A DNA stretch of 64,000 bases from Prevotella sp. (GTDB lineage Bacteria; Bacteroidota; Bacteroidia; Bacteroidales; Bacteroidaceae), in assembly GCA_022641735.1 (NCBI GenBank), contig JALCDQ010000001.1:248001-312000 (forward strand), read 5' to 3'. Each line of letters opens with the position of its first letter. Positions within the stretch are counted from its first letter, which is position 1. The notes under the pieces were generated by a model. The model ran no database searches and was not told the origin of the DNA. It worked only from the letters and a program-made list of their open reading frames with translations. A program made the translations under genes and the position numbers. Of this stretch, positions 43,179-50,866 are shown piece by piece.

Positions 43179-44477
43179 ATGAAAAAGATTATTTTATCAA
43201 TGCTTGCTCTGGCTATGACAGCCATGACATTCACCAGTTGCGAGGATGTTCCTGCTCCTTATAACACCCCGACTGACCCCGGAAATACCCAAGTGGCTCC
43301 TACTCCTACAGGTACTGGTACTGTAGCCGATCCTTACAATGTGATGGGCGCAAGAGACTATGTAGCCAAAGGCGGTTCTGCTGATGCTCTTGTATATGTA
43401 AAAGGTACTGTGGTAACAGCTGACATCGACACAAAATACGGCAATGCCACCTATTACATCTCTGATAATGGAACCACCTATTATCCTCTTGAGGTTTATC
43501 GTGGTTATGGACTCGACTCTCGCAAGTTTACTTCCACCACACAGTTGGCTGAAGGTGACGTTGTAGTTGTTTGTGGAAAGCTCGTCAACTTTAATGGTAC
43601 TTATGAGTTTACCAGTGGCAGTTACCTTGTAGAGGTTAACGGAAAGAAGATTACAGGCAATGGCTCTGGTACAGTGAACGACCCTTATGATATAGAGAAA
43701 GCACTGAGCCTTATCAGCACAGGTTACTATTCTACCACCGATGATGTTTACATCAGTGGTAAGGTTTCAAAGATTGGAAGCATCGATACTACCACCAAAT
43801 ATGGCAATGCTACTTACTATATCTCTAACGATGGAACAACAACCACTCAGTTGGAAGTGTACCGTGGATATAGCCTGAATGGTGATAAATTCACTTCAAA
43901 AGATGAAATTAAAGTTGGTGACGAAATTACCATTAAAGGAAAGCTTACTTCCTATAATGGCACCGCCGAAGTTGCTCAAGGTAGTTCTATCGTCAACCTC
44001 AATGGCAGTACAGGCACATTGCTCAATGAGCCATTCAGTACTGACCAAGGCAACTTTACCATCACCGACGTCACTCTTCCTTCAGGAATTTCTTATGTAT
44101 GGAAATGGGCAAGCGCAAGTTATGGTATGAAAGCAAGTGCTTATGCCAAAGGTACAAAATACGCAACAGAGTCTCGCCTTACCTCTCCTGCTATGGATTT
44201 GAGCAATAACAAGAAGGCAACCCTTACTTTCCAGCAAGCAGCAAGATACTTTACTTCCGCTGCTACAGAGTTGAAACTCCAGGTTTCTACCAATGGTACA
44301 ACATGGACTGATGTCGCAATACCTACTTATCCTGACGGAACGAGTTGGTCATTTGTGGACACGACAGTAGATTTGAGTGCTTATTGTGGCCAGAAGACCG
44401 TTTACATCGGATTCCTCTACACCAGCACATCAAGTTCTGCTGCAACTTGGGAAATCAAGAATGTACTTGTGAAATAA
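43179..44477 (+). CDS. Lipoprotein with two tandem OB-fold domains and the same C-terminal module
   Basis: A 432-residue lipoprotein. I start at 43179 because MKKIILSMLALAMTAMTFTSC is a lipoprotein signal; the longer frame begins inside the upstream gene. Two tandem OB-like repeats follow (about residues 47-160 and 163-275), each with the pattern G-x-G-T-V-x-D-P-Y, a KYGNATYYIS strand and LEVYRGY. The C-terminal ~145 residues closely resemble those of the upstream protein, including ARYF.SAATELK and KTVYIGFLY. It resembles DUF6359-type domains. Same operon as the receptor. Nucleic-acid or oligonucleotide binding is a hypothesis from the OB folds and neighbours. Confidence 0.78.
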   Translation: MKKIILSMLALAMTAMTFTSCEDVPAPYNTPTDPGNTQVAPTPTGTGTVADPYNVMGARDYVAKGGSADALVYVKGTVVTADIDTKYGNATYYISDNGTTYYPLEVYRGYGLDSRKFTSTTQLAEGDVVVVCGKLVNFNGTYEFTSGSYLVEVNGKKITGNGSGTVNDPYDIEKALSLISTGYYSTTDDVYISGKVSKIGSIDTTTKYGNATYYISNDGTTTTQLEVYRGYSLNGDKFTSKDEIKVGDEITIKGKLTSYNGTAEVAQGSSIVNLNGSTGTLLNEPFSTDQGNFTITDVTLPSGISYVWKWASASYGMKASAYAKGTKYATESRLTSPAMDLSNNKKATLTFQQAARYFTSAATELKLQVSTNGTTWTDVAIPTYPDGTSWSFVDTTVDLSAYCGQKTVYIGFLYTSTSSSAATWEIKNVLVK

Positions 44478-44496
44478 GCAAAAACTTCCCGAAATA

Positions 44497-44535
44497 TTTG
44501 GCAGGGTGCAAAATTCTTTGTAATTTTGCACCCTG
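44497..44535 (+). promoter_or_regulatory. rpmE2 promoter embedded in a perfect inverted repeat
   Basis: TTTG (-33, 44497-44500) and TAATTTTG (-7, 44521-44528) are spaced by 20 bases. CAGGGTGCAAAATT (44502-44515) and AATTTTGCACCCTG (44522-44535) form a perfect 14-base inverted repeat with a 6-base loop that covers the spacer, the -7 element and the start region. It could be an operator, or a terminator for the upstream operon. Confidence 0.7.
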
Positions 44536-44579
44536 TCCACGTTTATGTGACTAATAAATATAATTAAATAAATAAAGAA

Positions 44580-44831
44580 ATGAAAAAAGGTATTCACCCA
44601 GAAAACTATCGCCCCGTCGTATTCAAGGATATGTCCAACGGCGATATGTTCCTTACAAGATCTACATGTAAGTCTACTGAAACAATAGATTTTGAAGGAG
44701 AGACTTATCCAGTAGTAAAGGTCGAAATTTCAAGTTCTTCTCATCCTTTCTATACAGGAAAGAGCAAGCTTGTCGACTCAGCAGGTCGCGTTGACCGCTT
44801 CATGAACCGCTACGGTAAGTTGAAGAAATAA
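44580..44831 (+). CDS. rpmE2: 50S ribosomal protein L31 type B
   Basis: An 83-residue L31 of the type B group: [20 protein letters not shown] at the start, [13 protein letters not shown] in the middle and [12 protein letters not shown] at the end. The CxxC zinc motif of type A L31 is absent, as expected for this form. It binds the central protuberance of the large subunit and bridges to the small subunit. It has its own promoter and terminator and is an independent unit between surface-protein genes. In other bacteria type B L31 is used when zinc is scarce, but it may be the only L31 here. Confidence 0.95.
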   Translation: MKKGIHPENYRPVVFKDMSNGDMFLTRSTCKSTETIDFEGETYPVVKVEISSSSHPFYTGKSKLVDSAGRVDRFMNRYGKLKK

Positions 44832-44866
44832 GGATATATCTTTTCGAATATATTCAAATTTTAATG

Positions 44867-44914
44867 AGGGTGCGTTCATCCGTAGTTGCATATACGGCTG
44901 GTCGCACCTTTTTT
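44867..44914 (+). terminator. Terminator of rpmE2
   Basis: GGTGCG and CGCACC enclose an inner CCGTA/TACGG stem, followed by six T residues. It ends 17 bases before the nuclease ATG. Confidence 0.75.
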
Positions 44915-44930
44915 AGCCTCTGTTACAACT

Positions 44931-45887
44931 ATGAAAAAAATTCTTTATCTGCTCTGTACAGCATCTTTTGTTCTTAGTTTCACAGCCTGTAGCGGCGGTG
45001 ATGACGACAATGATGGAGGTACAACGCCCACTCCAGTTGTAGTGAACATCAATAAGAACGTGCTTTCCAGCGGTAATTCGCAGAGAGTGATAGACCTTGA
45101 ATTTCCCCACACAAAAGGCGGAAGCAACCTGGTAGTTTCTCATTTCACCAGCAATGGAGAACTGAATTACAGCTACGAATGGGACTGCACGAAGAAAGCC
45201 AACCGATGGTCATGCTATAAGATGTATAAAAGCAACCGCACAAAGAATACTTCAAGGTATTCCGTGCCTTATCCCAGCGATGACTATTACAGCAAACAAT
45301 ACCCTACAGACCCTGACCTTCCCTCGCAATATGGCTGGACAGCAGGGCGCAGCACTGATCCCTATTGGGGCTCCGGATATGCTCACGGACATATTTGCCC
45401 GTCAGCTGACCGCCTCAACTCTGTTGAATCCAACTATCAGACCTTCTATCTTACCAACATGACACCTATGAATGGGACCTTCAACTCTGGCATTTGGGGT
45501 ACGATGGAGGCACAAGTACGCACGTGGATAGATAACGCCATCACGAATGATACTAAGAATTTCGGCTCTGATGCAGATACCCTTTATGTATGCAAAGGCG
45601 GCACTATCGACGTCAGCAATCAGACTTTGGCATCCATACATGGGCTTACTGTTCCTAAATATTACTATTGCGCGCTCCTCATGAAGAATCATGAAGGCTA
45701 CAAGGCAATCGGTTTTTGGTTTGAACATAAGGAAACCTCTGCAGGTGATTTGTCGCCTTATGTGGTCAACATCGATACTTTAGAGCAATTGACAGGTCTC
45801 GATTTCTTCTGCAATCTGCCTGATGAGACGGAGAATAAAGTGGAAGGTCTCGCCCTTGAAAACGTCAAAAAGGCGTGGGGAATGTAG
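44931..45887 (+). CDS. DNA/RNA non-specific endonuclease lipoprotein (NUC1 family)
   Basis: A 318-residue lipoprotein (lipobox FTAC, Cys20). The start at 44931 is chosen because the longer frame lies inside the terminator. The endonuclease domain (about 55-310) has the beta-beta-alpha metal finger region YAHGHICPSADR (general-base His; the usual Arg of DRGH is His here) and TFYLTNMTPMNGTFNSGIW, with the metal-binding Asn. Such enzymes cut single- and double-stranded DNA and RNA. An Asp/Gly-rich linker follows the lipid anchor, consistent with surface display. It probably supplies substrates for the TonB receptor system upstream, although rpmE2 lies between them. Confidence 0.85.
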   Translation: MKKILYLLCTASFVLSFTACSGGDDDNDGGTTPTPVVVNINKNVLSSGNSQRVIDLEFPHTKGGSNLVVSHFTSNGELNYSYEWDCTKKANRWSCYKMYKSNRTKNTSRYSVPYPSDDYYSKQYPTDPDLPSQYGWTAGRSTDPYWGSGYAHGHICPSADRLNSVESNYQTFYLTNMTPMNGTFNSGIWGTMEAQVRTWIDNAITNDTKNFGSDADTLYVCKGGTIDVSNQTLASIHGLTVPKYYYCALLMKNHEGYKAIGFWFEHKETSAGDLSPYVVNIDTLEQLTGLDFFCNLPDETENKVEGLALENVKKAWGM

Positions 45888-46130
45888 CTAACGAGAGGGT
45901 TAAAAACGACTTCTGAGGATTACAACTGCCGTTTGTAACGTGATTACACACGGTTAGTAACGTGGTTACACACGACTTGTAACGTGATTACAAACAACTT
46001 GTAATCTTCCTATAAGCCACCAATAATCTCGTTACAAGACGAAAGGAATCTCCTTACAAGCCATTAATAATCTCGCTATAAGCCGCAAATCATCATCTTA
46101 TCGACCAAGATTAAACTCCCTATAAACAAT
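45888..46130. other. Gene-free stretch occupied by array 5
   Basis: Convergent intergenic region. Apart from the repeat array I see no gene. Confidence 0.6.
45913..46096. repeat. GTAACGTGATTAC palindrome array, exact 22-base period (array 5)
   Basis: Units start at 45935, 45957, 45979 and 46001, exactly 22 bases apart, with a degenerate one at 45913. Each carries GTAACGTGATTAC or a variant, an imperfect palindrome, separated by CACACGG-type spacers. From 46001 the array decays into TAATCTC-GTTACAAG and TAATCTC-GCTATAAG repeats. The array lies between the convergent nuclease and lipoprotein genes. Confidence 0.85.
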
Positions 46131-46163
46131 AAAGCCTGATAGCATTCGTTGCTATCAGGCTTT
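46131..46163. terminator. Bidirectional hairpin between convergent genes
   Basis: AAAGCCTGATAGCA, loop TTCGT and TGCTATCAGGCTTT form a near-perfect 14-base stem. It serves the minus-strand lipoprotein gene, whose stop is 48 bases away, and may also stop plus-strand transcripts. Confidence 0.7.
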
Positions 46164-46210
46164 CAATTTATCGTTATCTTCCTTTCGGAAAACCGTTTCC
46201 GGCAGTTTGA

Positions 46211-47029
46211 TTATCTGTGCATACCTGTGATTGAAACGGTCTTCTGTGCTTCATTGAGTCGTTTTGTGGTACCTGCGCCATTGAATATCTTGTTGCTTAC
46301 AGCAGCTCTTGTGCCCACATTCGACTTAGCATAAGTCACTTTCGTGAAGTTGAAGTCATCGTATTCATCCAAATTCTTTGTGTTACTTGTCATCGTTCCG
46401 GCAAATATTCCGCTACTCTCATCGAGGTTCAAGTCAGCATAATAGATGACCATCTCTACCCCCTGGCCCTGTCCGGCCTCAGAATCGAAGTCAAGAATGA
46501 TGTTTCCGAACCCGTCAACTTTCCAATTGAAAGCAGTGTTTTTAGCAGCAGAGCCATCCGAGAAAGCACCTCTCTTTTCCAGTCCTCTCCCGCTTACACC
46601 ACCTGATTGAGATAAGTCGAAGTCATATTCAGCCGTTCCGTCAGTAGTAGAATACGATTGATTGCTGTTATCACGCCAATGAATTGTCATTTTTCCACTC
46701 CATGCAGCGGAGGAAATAATGCTTGCCATAGCCACCTGATTCTCCTGATAAACCTTGTCAAGAGCATTGATGAAATCCTTATAGTCGGCCTCATAATAAT
46801 AATCACCATAACCTCCATAGTTTTCATAGTTGTTGTTGAACCATGTAGCTGTAGTATTATCATCCGTTCCAAAGGCTCCATACTTGCTCAGGTAACCATC
46901 CACACAATTACTAAGATTGAACGCGTCATCATAATAATCGTCATAATCATTGCCATCATCACATGCTGTGAAGGAGAATGACACCATGGCGAGGAGCGCC
47001 ACCATCATAATCGTTGAGAACTTTTTCAT
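46211..47029 (-). CDS. Hypothetical Asp/Tyr-rich lipoprotein
   Basis: A 272-residue lipoprotein with lipobox FTAC (Cys23). Next to the anchor comes DDGNDYDDYYDD, then segments rich in Asn, Tyr and Gly. The second half is beta-rich with FGNIILDFDSEAGQGQG and SSGIFAGTMTSN. I do not recognise a named domain; the pattern resembles small calycin-like Bacteroidales surface lipoproteins. A single gene with a hairpin terminator. Upstream the T-rich stretch at 47040-47070 has no convincing -7 element. Function unknown. Confidence 0.7.
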   Translation of the reverse strand: MKKFSTIMMVALLAMVSFSFTACDDGNDYDDYYDDAFNLSNCVDGYLSKYGAFGTDDNTTATWFNNNYENYGGYGDYYYEADYKDFINALDKVYQENQVAMASIISSAAWSGKMTIHWRDNSNQSYSTTDGTAEYDFDLSQSGGVSGRGLEKRGAFSDGSAAKNTAFNWKVDGFGNIILDFDSEAGQGQGVEMVIYYADLNLDESSGIFAGTMTSNTKNLDEYDDFNFTKVTYAKSNVGTRAAVSNKIFNGAGTTKRLNEAQKTVSITGMHR

Positions 47030-47185
47030 ATTCGTTGTTATTTAAGTTATTTTTCTTTTTCTTATTTATGACGCAAAGGTAGCGTTTTTATCGATAGAAT
47101 ACAAATATATTTTGCATATTTTTAAGTAGGCGTTTCCCTACAGTTGAAAGGAAAAACCCTAAATGAAAATTTCTTTATTTTTAAC

Positions 47186-47216
47186 TTGCCATATTCAAAG
47201 AAAATAAGTATCTTTG
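47186..47216 (+). promoter_or_regulatory. Promoter of the glutathione peroxidase-thioredoxin reductase operon
   Basis: TTG (-33, 47186-47188) and TATCTTTG (-7, 47209-47216), 20 bases apart. Leader about 28 bases. Confidence 0.7.
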
Positions 47217-47250
47217 CCTTCACATATACATTTTAAAAAGAAAACCAGAT

Positions 47251-47805
47251 ATGAAAACCATTTATGACTTCACTGTCAAGGACAGAAAAGGTAATGACAT
47301 TTCGTTGAAAGAGTATGCTAATGAAGTACTCTTAATCGTTAACACAGCCACTAAATGCGGCTTTACACCTCAGTATGAAGAGTTGGAGAAACTTTACAAG
47401 AACCTTCATTCAGAGGGTTTTGAGATTCTCGACTTCCCTTGCAATCAGTTCGGACAGCAAGCTCCAGGCACTGATGAGAGCATCCACAACTTCTGCAAGC
47501 TCACCTATGGCACAGATTTTCCACAATTCAAGAAACTCAAGGTGAATGGTGAAGACGCTGAACCACTCTATAAATTCTTGAAAAGCCAGAAGGGATTTGC
47601 CGGCTGGGATATGAGCCATCCGATAGCTCCAATCCTCGACAAGATTCTTTCCGAGGCTGACCCTAACTATAAGGAGAGCGCTGAAATCAAATGGAATTTC
47701 ACCAAATTCCTCATCAATAAGAAGGGACAAGTTGTTGCCCGCTTCGAACCAACCGAGAAGTTAGAGAATGTAGAAGCCAAGATTAAGGAAGAGCTCGCTA
47801 AGTAA
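47251..47805 (+). CDS. Glutathione peroxidase family thiol peroxidase
   Basis: A 184-residue peroxidase. Peroxidatic Cys36 is in NTATKCGFTPQYEEL, Gln is in FPCNQFGQQ (about 62-70) and Trp/Asn in KWNFTKFL (about 149-156), completing the GPx catalytic set with Cys in place of selenocysteine. Bacterial Cys-type members usually take electrons from thioredoxin, not glutathione. This fits the gene order: the thioredoxin reductase gene starts 2 bases after its stop. It reduces hydrogen peroxide or lipid peroxides in the cytoplasm. A consensus promoter precedes the pair; no oxidative-stress operator could be identified by eye. Confidence 0.92.
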   Translation: MKTIYDFTVKDRKGNDISLKEYANEVLLIVNTATKCGFTPQYEELEKLYKNLHSEGFEILDFPCNQFGQQAPGTDESIHNFCKLTYGTDFPQFKKLKVNGEDAEPLYKFLKSQKGFAGWDMSHPIAPILDKILSEADPNYKESAEIKWNFTKFLINKKGQVVARFEPTEKLENVEAKIKEELAK

Positions 47806-47807
47806 CG

Positions 47808-48737
47808 ATGGAACACGTAAAATGCTTGATCATCGGCAGTGGCCCTGCCGGATATACCGCAGCGATATATGCAGGCAGAGCCAACCTTATGCCCATTGAG
47901 TATGTAGGCCTTCAAATGGGAGGACAACTCACGCAAACCACTATCGTGGAGAACTTTCCGGGCTACCCTGAAGGCGTGGATGCCAATCAGATGATGATGG
48001 AGTTTCGCCAGCAGGCAGAGCGCTTCGGTGCTGAAATCCGCGATGGCGTCATCGTGAAAGCAGAACTTTCCAAGCGGCCTTTTGTGCTCACTACTGACCG
48101 TGGCGACGAGATTGAGGCTGACAGCGTGATAATTGCTACGGGCGCAAGTGCCAAGTATTTGGGGTTGGAAGACGAAAAGAAGTACAATGGGCAGGGCGTT
48201 TCCGCCTGTGCTACTTGTGATGGTTTCTTCTATCGGAAGAAGGTAGTTGCAGTGGTCGGAGGCGGTGATACAGCTTGTGAAGAAGCCTCTTATCTGTCGC
48301 AACTCTGCGCTAAAGTCTATATGATTGTGCGCAAACCTTATCTCCGCGCGGCAGATATTATGAAGAAGCGAGTGGCTGACAACCCGAAAATCGAGATTCT
48401 CTATGAGACCAATACCTTAGGTCTTTATGGCGAGAATGGCGTTGAGGGTGCCCATGTTGTTCATCGTAAGGGTGAGGCAGATGAGCGTCGTTACGACCTC
48501 CCCATCGATGGTTTCTTCCTTGCTATCGGTCATAAGCCCAATACGGAAATCTTCAAAGGACAGTTGGAGATGGATGAGGTGGGATATATCCGCACCAAAG
48601 GCGCATCCACAAGTACGAATATTGAAGGCGTATTTGCTGCCGGCGATTGTGCTGACCCTACTTATCGGCAGGCTGTTGTGGCAGCAGGTTCAGGCTGCAA
48701 AGCCGCTTTGGAGGCTGAAAGATACTTGAATCAATAA
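47808..48737 (+). CDS. trxB: Thioredoxin reductase
   Basis: A 309-residue FAD/NADPH enzyme. FAD-binding GSGPAGYTAAIYAGRA lies at about 10-25. The redox-active CATC pair is at C134 and C137 in VSACATCDGFF. The NADPH motif is VVGGGDTACEEASYL (about 149-163), and the late FAD motif is GVFAAGDCADPTYRQ (about 265-280). It reduces thioredoxin in the cytoplasm with NADPH. Co-transcribed with the peroxidase 2 bases upstream, so the pair can form a complete peroxide-reducing chain with a thioredoxin encoded elsewhere. Normal length. Confidence 0.95.
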   Translation: MEHVKCLIIGSGPAGYTAAIYAGRANLMPIEYVGLQMGGQLTQTTIVENFPGYPEGVDANQMMMEFRQQAERFGAEIRDGVIVKAELSKRPFVLTTDRGDEIEADSVIIATGASAKYLGLEDEKKYNGQGVSACATCDGFFYRKKVVAVVGGGDTACEEASYLSQLCAKVYMIVRKPYLRAADIMKKRVADNPKIEILYETNTLGLYGENGVEGAHVVHRKGEADERRYDLPIDGFFLAIGHKPNTEIFKGQLEMDEVGYIRTKGASTSTNIEGVFAAGDCADPTYRQAVVAAGSGCKAALEAERYLNQ

Positions 48738-48757
48738 GACCAAAAACCATTCAAGGA

Positions 48758-48798
48758 CTGAGAATCAAAGGCTTTCCACCTTTTATTCTCAGTTTTTT
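48758..48798 (+). terminator. Terminator after trxB
   Basis: CTGAGAAT-C-AAAGG and CCTTT-T-ATTCTCAG pair over 13 of 14 positions, followed by six T residues. Confidence 0.8.
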
Positions 48799-48804
48799 CA
48801 TGTC

Positions 48805-49344
48805 TTATTCTGTCCTCTTTTCCTTGTGCTCCCCTATCAGTTTTTCCATCCAAATCATGTCATACCAGTGGCCAAACTTATACCCGCACTGATGGAAATG
48901 CGCCACTTTCTGATAACCCAAATGCTCATGGAAGCGCACACTGTCAAGTGTCAGATGCTCATCGGGCGTCTCCGTATAGGCAATGCAAGCATTGAGATTG
49001 AGGATGCCCTGCACCTTGAGCGCAGCTTCCAACGCCTCATAGAGAGCCTTTCCGACACCTCCGCGCCGCCTGTTTTTATCCACATACACCGTCATCTCTA
49101 CCGCCCAACTATAGGCAGCACGTTCCTGGAACTTGTCGGCATAGGCATATCCCTCAATAACCCCATTCTCTTCAGCCACCAAATAAGGGAAACGACTGCT
49201 CGTATCTGCTATTCTTTGACGGAATTCTGCTAACGAAGGAACCTCATATTCAAAGGTTATCGCCGTATGCAAAACATAAGGCGCATAGATTTCCAACAGC
49301 CTTTCAGCATCCTCAACCGTAGCTTTTCTGATTTTCAAATTCAT
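48805..49344 (-). CDS. GNAT-family N-acetyltransferase (phosphinothricin acetyltransferase-like)
   Basis: A 179-residue acetyl-CoA-dependent acetyltransferase. IRKATVEDAERLLEIYAPYV at the start, YVDKNRRRGGVGKALYEAL (acetyl-CoA pyrophosphate loop, about 90-108) and LGYQKVAHFHQCGYKFGHWYDMIWMEK at the end match the Pat/YncA subgroup. Relatives acetylate methionine analogues or phosphinothricin. Its ATG overlaps the stop of the symporter gene by 4 bases, so both are made together. The substrate is not known. Confidence 0.88.
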   Translation of the reverse strand: MNLKIRKATVEDAERLLEIYAPYVLHTAITFEYEVPSLAEFRQRIADTSSRFPYLVAEENGVIEGYAYADKFQERAAYSWAVEMTVYVDKNRRRGGVGKALYEALEAALKVQGILNLNACIAYTETPDEHLTLDSVRFHEHLGYQKVAHFHQCGYKFGHWYDMIWMEKLIGEHKEKRTE

Positions 49345-50765
49345 TTTTCAGAGATTTTAAGTCCACTTATCCAAAGCCCCACAAACGTGAGAAGCCCATT
49401 CAACATCAGCAGTTCATAGCCAAATTGATACCCCGCAAGGCTTGCCAACTCATCTATCGCAAAGCAAATGAGCGGCGAAGCGACGGCTATGTAAGGCGTC
49501 CAACGGTCGCAAACACGTCTTTTGGTGAGCAAACCGAAGGCAAAAAGCCCCAATAAAGGCCCATAGGTATAACTACACATTATATATATAGCATCTATCA
49601 CGCTCGTTGAATTGATGACTTTGAAGAGCAGAATGAAGACGATAAAAACAATCGCCACCATCAGATGTGCCCTTTTGCGCAGCGCTTCATCCTCTCCCCT
49701 GCCTCGTATATCGACGCAATAACTCGTAGTGAGAGCCGTCAGAGCCGAGTCTGCACTTGAAAAAGAGGCCGCCACAATGCCGATGGTAAAGAAGATGACA
49801 ACCGCTTCTCCCAGTCTTCCTGTAGCCGCAAACATAGGCAAAAGCTCGTCAGGTAAAGCCGGAAGGGATATTCCCTGCCGTTGCGCAAGCATCATCAGAA
49901 GTACGCCAAGACTGAGGAAAAGCAGGTTGGCAGGCACAAAGGCAAAGCCATAAGAACACATATCTTTCTGTGCATCACGAAGAGTTTTGCACGTCATGTT
50001 CTTCTGCATCATGTCTTGATCCAGTCCTGTCATCACGATAACGATGAAGATACCACTCAAAAACTGCTTCCAGAAGTTCTGCTTTGACAACCAGTCATCA
50101 AACACAAAGATGCGACTATGGCTGTCGTGAGCGATTGCCGTGATGGCTTGCGGTATCGTCATATCGAGCATATTGATGACTTGAATGATGATGAGAACCA
50201 GCGCAACAAACATGCAAAGCGTCTGAAAGGAGTCTGTCCACACAAGAGTTTTGATGCCCGCGCGGTGTGTATAGAGCCAAATGAGCAACACCATGGCCAC
50301 TACAGTGACAGGAAAAGGAACGCCCACAGCATCGAGTACGAAGCGTTGCAAGATGATACAGACGACATAAAAACGGACTGCCGCACCCGCCATCTTCGAC
50401 AACAGGAAGAAAGAAGCGCCCGTTTTATAGGAACGAATGCCAAGTCTGTCCTTCAGATAAGTGTATATGGTGGTGAGATTGAGCCGATAATAGACCGGCA
50501 GGAGCACAAAAGCCACCACAAAATAGCCTACGATAAAGCCCAGACACGTCTGCATATAGGTCATTCCGATGCCCTCGACCATACCCGGAACACTCACAAA
50601 AGTAACCCCCGAAATACTTGCTCCCACCATGCCGAAAGCCACCATATACCATGGAGAACGACGATTGGCACGATAGAAAGCATCGTTGTTGGCACGCTTG
50701 GAAGTAAACCTGCTAAGCACCAAAAGAATGCAGAAATAGGCTAAAACTGTAAGAATTATCACCAT
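49341..50765 (-). CDS. Sodium:solute symporter family transporter
   Basis: A 474-residue SSS-family transporter with about 13 membrane segments. I place the start at 50765, where MVIILTVLAYFCILLVLSRF is the first membrane segment; a longer frame from 50825 would run over the promoter. Family features are FVSVPGMVEGIGMTYMQTCLG (about residues 55-75) and SSADSALTALTTSY (about 327-340), the Na2-site region. The substrate could be a sugar, a sialic acid or another organic solute; the GNAT gene downstream gives no firm hint. The -7 element ends 9 bases before the ATG, so the mRNA has almost no leader. Confidence 0.87.
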   Translation of the reverse strand: MVIILTVLAYFCILLVLSRFTSKRANNDAFYRANRRSPWYMVAFGMVGASISGVTFVSVPGMVEGIGMTYMQTCLGFIVGYFVVAFVLLPVYYRLNLTTIYTYLKDRLGIRSYKTGASFFLLSKMAGAAVRFYVVCIILQRFVLDAVGVPFPVTVVAMVLLIWLYTHRAGIKTLVWTDSFQTLCMFVALVLIIIQVINMLDMTIPQAITAIAHDSHSRIFVFDDWLSKQNFWKQFLSGIFIVIVMTGLDQDMMQKNMTCKTLRDAQKDMCSYGFAFVPANLLFLSLGVLLMMLAQRQGISLPALPDELLPMFAATGRLGEAVVIFFTIGIVAASFSSADSALTALTTSYCVDIRGRGEDEALRKRAHLMVAIVFIVFILLFKVINSTSVIDAIYIMCSYTYGPLLGLFAFGLLTKRRVCDRWTPYIAVASPLICFAIDELASLAGYQFGYELLMLNGLLTFVGLWISGLKISEK

Positions 50766-50773
50766 AATGACTG

Positions 50774-50781
50774 CAAAGTTA
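50774..50781 (-). promoter_or_regulatory. -7 element of the symporter gene
   Basis: TAACTTTG on the minus strand, immediately before the ATG at 50765. It decides the start and implies a very short or absent leader. Confidence 0.6.
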
Positions 50782-50824
50782 CAAAAAAATGAACATTTTG
50801 AGCCTACAATTAAATATTTTTTCA

Positions 50825-50832
50825 TACCTTTG
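50825..50832 (+). promoter_or_regulatory. -7 element of the TrpB2 gene
   Basis: TACCTTTG on the plus strand, 35 bases before the ATG at 50867. It excludes the longer frame from 50789. Confidence 0.6.
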
Positions 50833-50866
50833 TAAAATAGGAAAAATAACCAAACAGAATATTGTT

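Noticed and set aside
45913..46096. Possible CRISPR or origin iterons
   Set aside because: Spacers are too short for CRISPR. There is no replication initiator gene nearby, and similar arrays occur in many intergenic regions of the window.
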